Source: DASVTR01 sp033855775
Lineage (GTDB): Bacteria; Acidobacteriota; Blastocatellia; Pyrinomonadales; Pyrinomonadaceae
Direction: 5' to 3'
Length of the DNA: 24,343 bases
Assembly: GCA_033855775.1 (NCBI GenBank)
Contig: JAWVFT010000063.1
Location: forward strand, 1 to 24,343
The position numbers were made by a program, and so were the translations under genes. Shown here in pieces: positions 22,129 through 24,343 of this stretch. Positions within the stretch are counted from its first letter, which is position 1; every line of letters starts with the position of its first letter. The notes under the pieces are model-generated. The model was not told the DNA's origin. It saw only the letters and a list, made by a program, of their open reading frames with translations, and did not search any database.

Positions 22129-24213
22129 ATGCCCCGAATATTTATATCCTTTGTTTTGGCCCTCTGTTGCGGTTGCGCTGCGTTGGCGCAGGTCCCCGAC
22201 CCGAAATTGGCGCAGGCCGCGAAAAACGGAAGGGAGTTGGACACGCGAATTACGGTTACTAATAACGTGACCGCTCAGGCCGTGTTGATTCCGCAGACTG
22301 ACGCCCGCCGCATCTTCGGCAAGGAGATTGCCGACAACTACGCTGTGATTGAGGTGAACGTGGGCAACAAGAGTCCGGACGCCGCCTTGATTATCCATGG
22401 AATCTTCATCGACTACAGCCACTGGGCGTTGAGTGGAACCTCCGGCCAACCATCGGCCACGCTCGATGGCGTCAAACGGGATACCTCCGTTCCTTTTCAG
22501 GCTTCGACCAGTCCCAACCAAATCGCCAGCGAAGAGTATCGCGTCGTGCGCGGCCAGTTGCTCGACGCGCAAATGTGGTCAAAGCGGAACTGGGTTATGC
22601 GCCTGCTCACGCTGGCGGGAAACATAGCCGGAGCCTACGCGTTTTCCATCAGCGAAGAAGGCATCATCAGAGGTCTTAACGCCTTCAGCGGAGTGATCGT
22701 GCCGGGCATCAGGGAAGCCTGGCCGGACGGAACCATCGAACAGCTTAATCGTGTCAGCGACTTCGGCTATCAAGCCAACAAGGTCATCAGCAAGCAAGGC
22801 GCGGAGGTCATCGTGTGCTTCTTTCCGATTGACCGCTTCCTGACGCCGGGCTTCAAAAAGCTGTTCCTCAAATCGCCAGCCCTTTTCTTCGCCCCGCTCC
22901 AAATGCTGGTGGACAACAAGCTCAGAAAAGAGGCCGACGGAATTTTGCGCGGCATCGACAGCCACCTCTCCGTTGACGAGTTGCGTGGACTGTTACCCTG
23001 CTACCTGCGTATCTCTCAGAGAGTGCGCTTCGGAGCAAGCCAGAGCGATGATCCCTTTGTGGCTCAGATGATAAAGAGTAAAGACCGCACCTGTTTCACC
23101 GAATTCGGACTCAAGGAAAGCATTAACGAGAAGGGTGAGGCCAGTGTTGCCGTCGACACGACTGATACGAGAATGACGGATAAGTTCAATAGCCTGCTCG
23201 CGCTCGACTTCATCGGCCAGATGAGCCTCAATAGCGTCACCGTCACGATTGACGGCGTGATGACTGTGGACATCACTACCATCCCCGCTCGAATCGACGG
23301 CGTTGCTTTTGAAGAGTCAGCGACCTGCAAAGAAGTCGGCAGCCCTTGCTTCTGGGCCGAGACTACCGCCGACGACGGGGTGCGCACAGGAACCATCTCC
23401 GGCTCATTCATGACGGGCGGCAGCGTCGAAATCATGGAGGCGGAAGCTTTGGGCATCACGGAGGTGAAGACCCTCTCTGAGGGGTCGAGCGACCGGCTCA
23501 CGCATTTCTCCTTCAAGCTGACCAAGCCGATTCCCGCCGGCACGAAGCTGCACTTCTTAATCACCAAGCCGAAGGCCGGTTCCGGCGGGCCGACGGCGAC
23601 GATAGACAGTCTGACTTGGGAATATCCGGTCGGCTTTTCGCTTGCCTCGCCGGCAGTCACGGGCGTTGAGGTAATCGCGGGCGCTAAGGCGGGGGAGAAT
23701 AAATTGAAGGTCAGCGGCAGCAATTTCTTTGACCTGCCTTTGGTCGTGACGCTTCAGTCGAAGGACGGCAAGGCGTTGACGGTGGAGCGCTCGCTCGTCG
23801 ATATCAAGTCCGGGAGTCTACTTGAGGTCACTGTCCCGGCTGATGTGGCCGCCACTCCCGGTTGCTGGCAACTGACCGTCACCGTCGCCGAAACGATGGG
23901 CATGAGGCCGAGGAATAACACCTTCCTCGTCTTGCCCACGATTGAGTCCGCGACGCGCGACGGCGATCAGATTGTCGTGGCAGGCACGGGCCTCAATGCC
24001 ATCGACTGCACGGGCGTGCCGCTGAGCTTCAACCTCCTCAACGACGCCAACTCGTTCAAGCTCGAACGGCTAGGCTCTTCGACGGACACGGAGATGAGGC
24101 TCAAGCTGCCGACCGCCGCCAGCGGAGCGGACGCAAACTGGAAATTGCGCGCGCAATTTTCCGGCAGCAATTTGAAGGACACTCCGATGGCCTTGCAAGT
24201 TAAGACCCCGTAG
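22129..24213 (+). CDS. Large secreted protein with C-terminal Ig/IPT-like domains, function unknown
   Basis: The protein has 694 residues and a clear signal peptide, MPRIFISFVLALCCGCAALAQ, cut before VPDP. The middle (about 30-330) is mixed alpha/beta with one hydrophobic stretch (VMRLLTLAGNIAGAYAF) and is not a family I recognise. From about 340 it is mostly beta-strand and Thr/Ser/Gly-rich. The last 190 residues contain two units that look like IPT/TIG immunoglobulin folds (TGVEVIAGAKAGENKLKVSG and ESATRDGDQIVVAGTGL open them). Cysteines are few. Such proteins are often cell-surface or adhesion factors, but no sorting signal is visible at the C-terminus. It is followed directly by a strong terminator, so it ends its transcription unit. 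Confidence 0.87.
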   Translation: MPRIFISFVLALCCGCAALAQVPDPKLAQAAKNGRELDTRITVTNNVTAQAVLIPQTDARRIFGKEIADNYAVIEVNVGNKSPDAALIIHGIFIDYSHWALSGTSGQPSATLDGVKRDTSVPFQASTSPNQIASEEYRVVRGQLLDAQMWSKRNWVMRLLTLAGNIAGAYAFSISEEGIIRGLNAFSGVIVPGIREAWPDGTIEQLNRVSDFGYQANKVISKQGAEVIVCFFPIDRFLTPGFKKLFLKSPALFFAPLQMLVDNKLRKEADGILRGIDSHLSVDELRGLLPCYLRISQRVRFGASQSDDPFVAQMIKSKDRTCFTEFGLKESINEKGEASVAVDTTDTRMTDKFNSLLALDFIGQMSLNSVTVTIDGVMTVDITTIPARIDGVAFEESATCKEVGSPCFWAETTADDGVRTGTISGSFMTGGSVEIMEAEALGITEVKTLSEGSSDRLTHFSFKLTKPIPAGTKLHFLITKPKAGSGGPTATIDSLTWEYPVGFSLASPAVTGVEVIAGAKAGENKLKVSGSNFFDLPLVVTLQSKDGKALTVERSLVDIKSGSLLEVTVPADVAATPGCWQLTVTVAETMGMRPRNNTFLVLPTIESATRDGDQIVVAGTGLNAIDCTGVPLSFNLLNDANSFKLERLGSSTDTEMRLKLPTAASGADANWKLRAQFSGSNLKDTPMALQVKTP

Positions 24214-24222
24214 CGAAGGGCG

Positions 24223-24276
24223 AGCATCGAGAGGGCTATGAAGCGCCGACGCGCGCTTCATAGCCCTCTCGATGCT
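24223..24276. terminator. Perfect 24-bp inverted-repeat terminator
   Basis: The arm 24223-24246 (starting AGCATCGAGAGGGC) is exactly complementary to 24253-24276, with the six-base loop CGACGC, followed by TTTCTT. It begins 10 bases after the stop of the large secreted protein. The stem is long and perfect enough to work in both directions if a convergent gene lies beyond the window. Confidence 0.9.
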
Positions 24277-24343
24277 TTTCTTATTCGCTGATGGTTGGCG
24301 GGAAGAGAGATTGATGGTTAAATGCGGGCGCATGATTGAACCA

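Overview
The window is a GC-rich bacterial segment with every convincing gene on the + strand. Its left two thirds (1 to about 17.65 kb) is the 3' part of a hybrid non-ribosomal peptide / polyketide biosynthetic gene cluster. The right third holds four accessory genes not obviously tied to it. No rRNA, tRNA or taxonomic marker gene is present. The mix of large NRPS/PKS genes, a membrane M28 peptidase, a membrane TIR protein and a TPR/beta-propeller protein suggests a soil bacterium, possibly Acidobacteriota (Blastocatellia-like). That placement is an inference from gene style, not shown by the sequence.

Cluster layout: (1) the 3' end of an NRPS gene, cut by the left edge, carrying adenylation-PCP-thioesterase with an alanine-type specificity code; (2) a cyclic-peptide-export type ABC transporter; (3) a polytopic M28 metallopeptidase whose ATG directly follows the transporter stop codon; (4) a small helical-repeat (HEAT-like) protein of unknown role; (5) a one-module NRPS, C-A-PCP, with a serine code; (6) a PKS, KS-AT-KR, that ends in an NRPS-type PCP, a full epimerization (E) domain and an E-type docking tail; (7) a 5'-truncated remnant of a SyrP/TauD-like dioxygenase; then a 22-bp stem terminator (17603-17652) that closes the transcription unit. 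Spacing is tight and the genes very probably form one operon.

How they may work together: the Ser module (5) passes Ser to the malonyl-specific, ketoreducing PKS (6). This would give a statine-like 4-amino-3,5-dihydroxypentanoyl unit. The docking tail of (6) should hand it to a further C domain outside the window, and the Ala-TE module (1) releases the product. The ABC protein exports it and the peptidase may trim or mature it outside the cytoplasm. Gene order is not collinear with assembly, because the terminal TE gene lies upstream of the internal modules.

The least ordinary item is the E domain behind a PKS module that installs no alpha stereocentre. Its E motifs look intact, so it is either a relic of module swapping, acts in trans, or epimerises the acidic gamma carbon of the beta-keto intermediate.

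Right third: a small Cys-rich lipoprotein, a membrane-anchored TIR protein with a large C-terminal helical domain, a secreted TPR plus SMP-30/NHL-like propeller protein, and a large secreted protein with C-terminal Ig/IPT-like domains. This last gene is followed by a perfect 24-bp inverted-repeat terminator.
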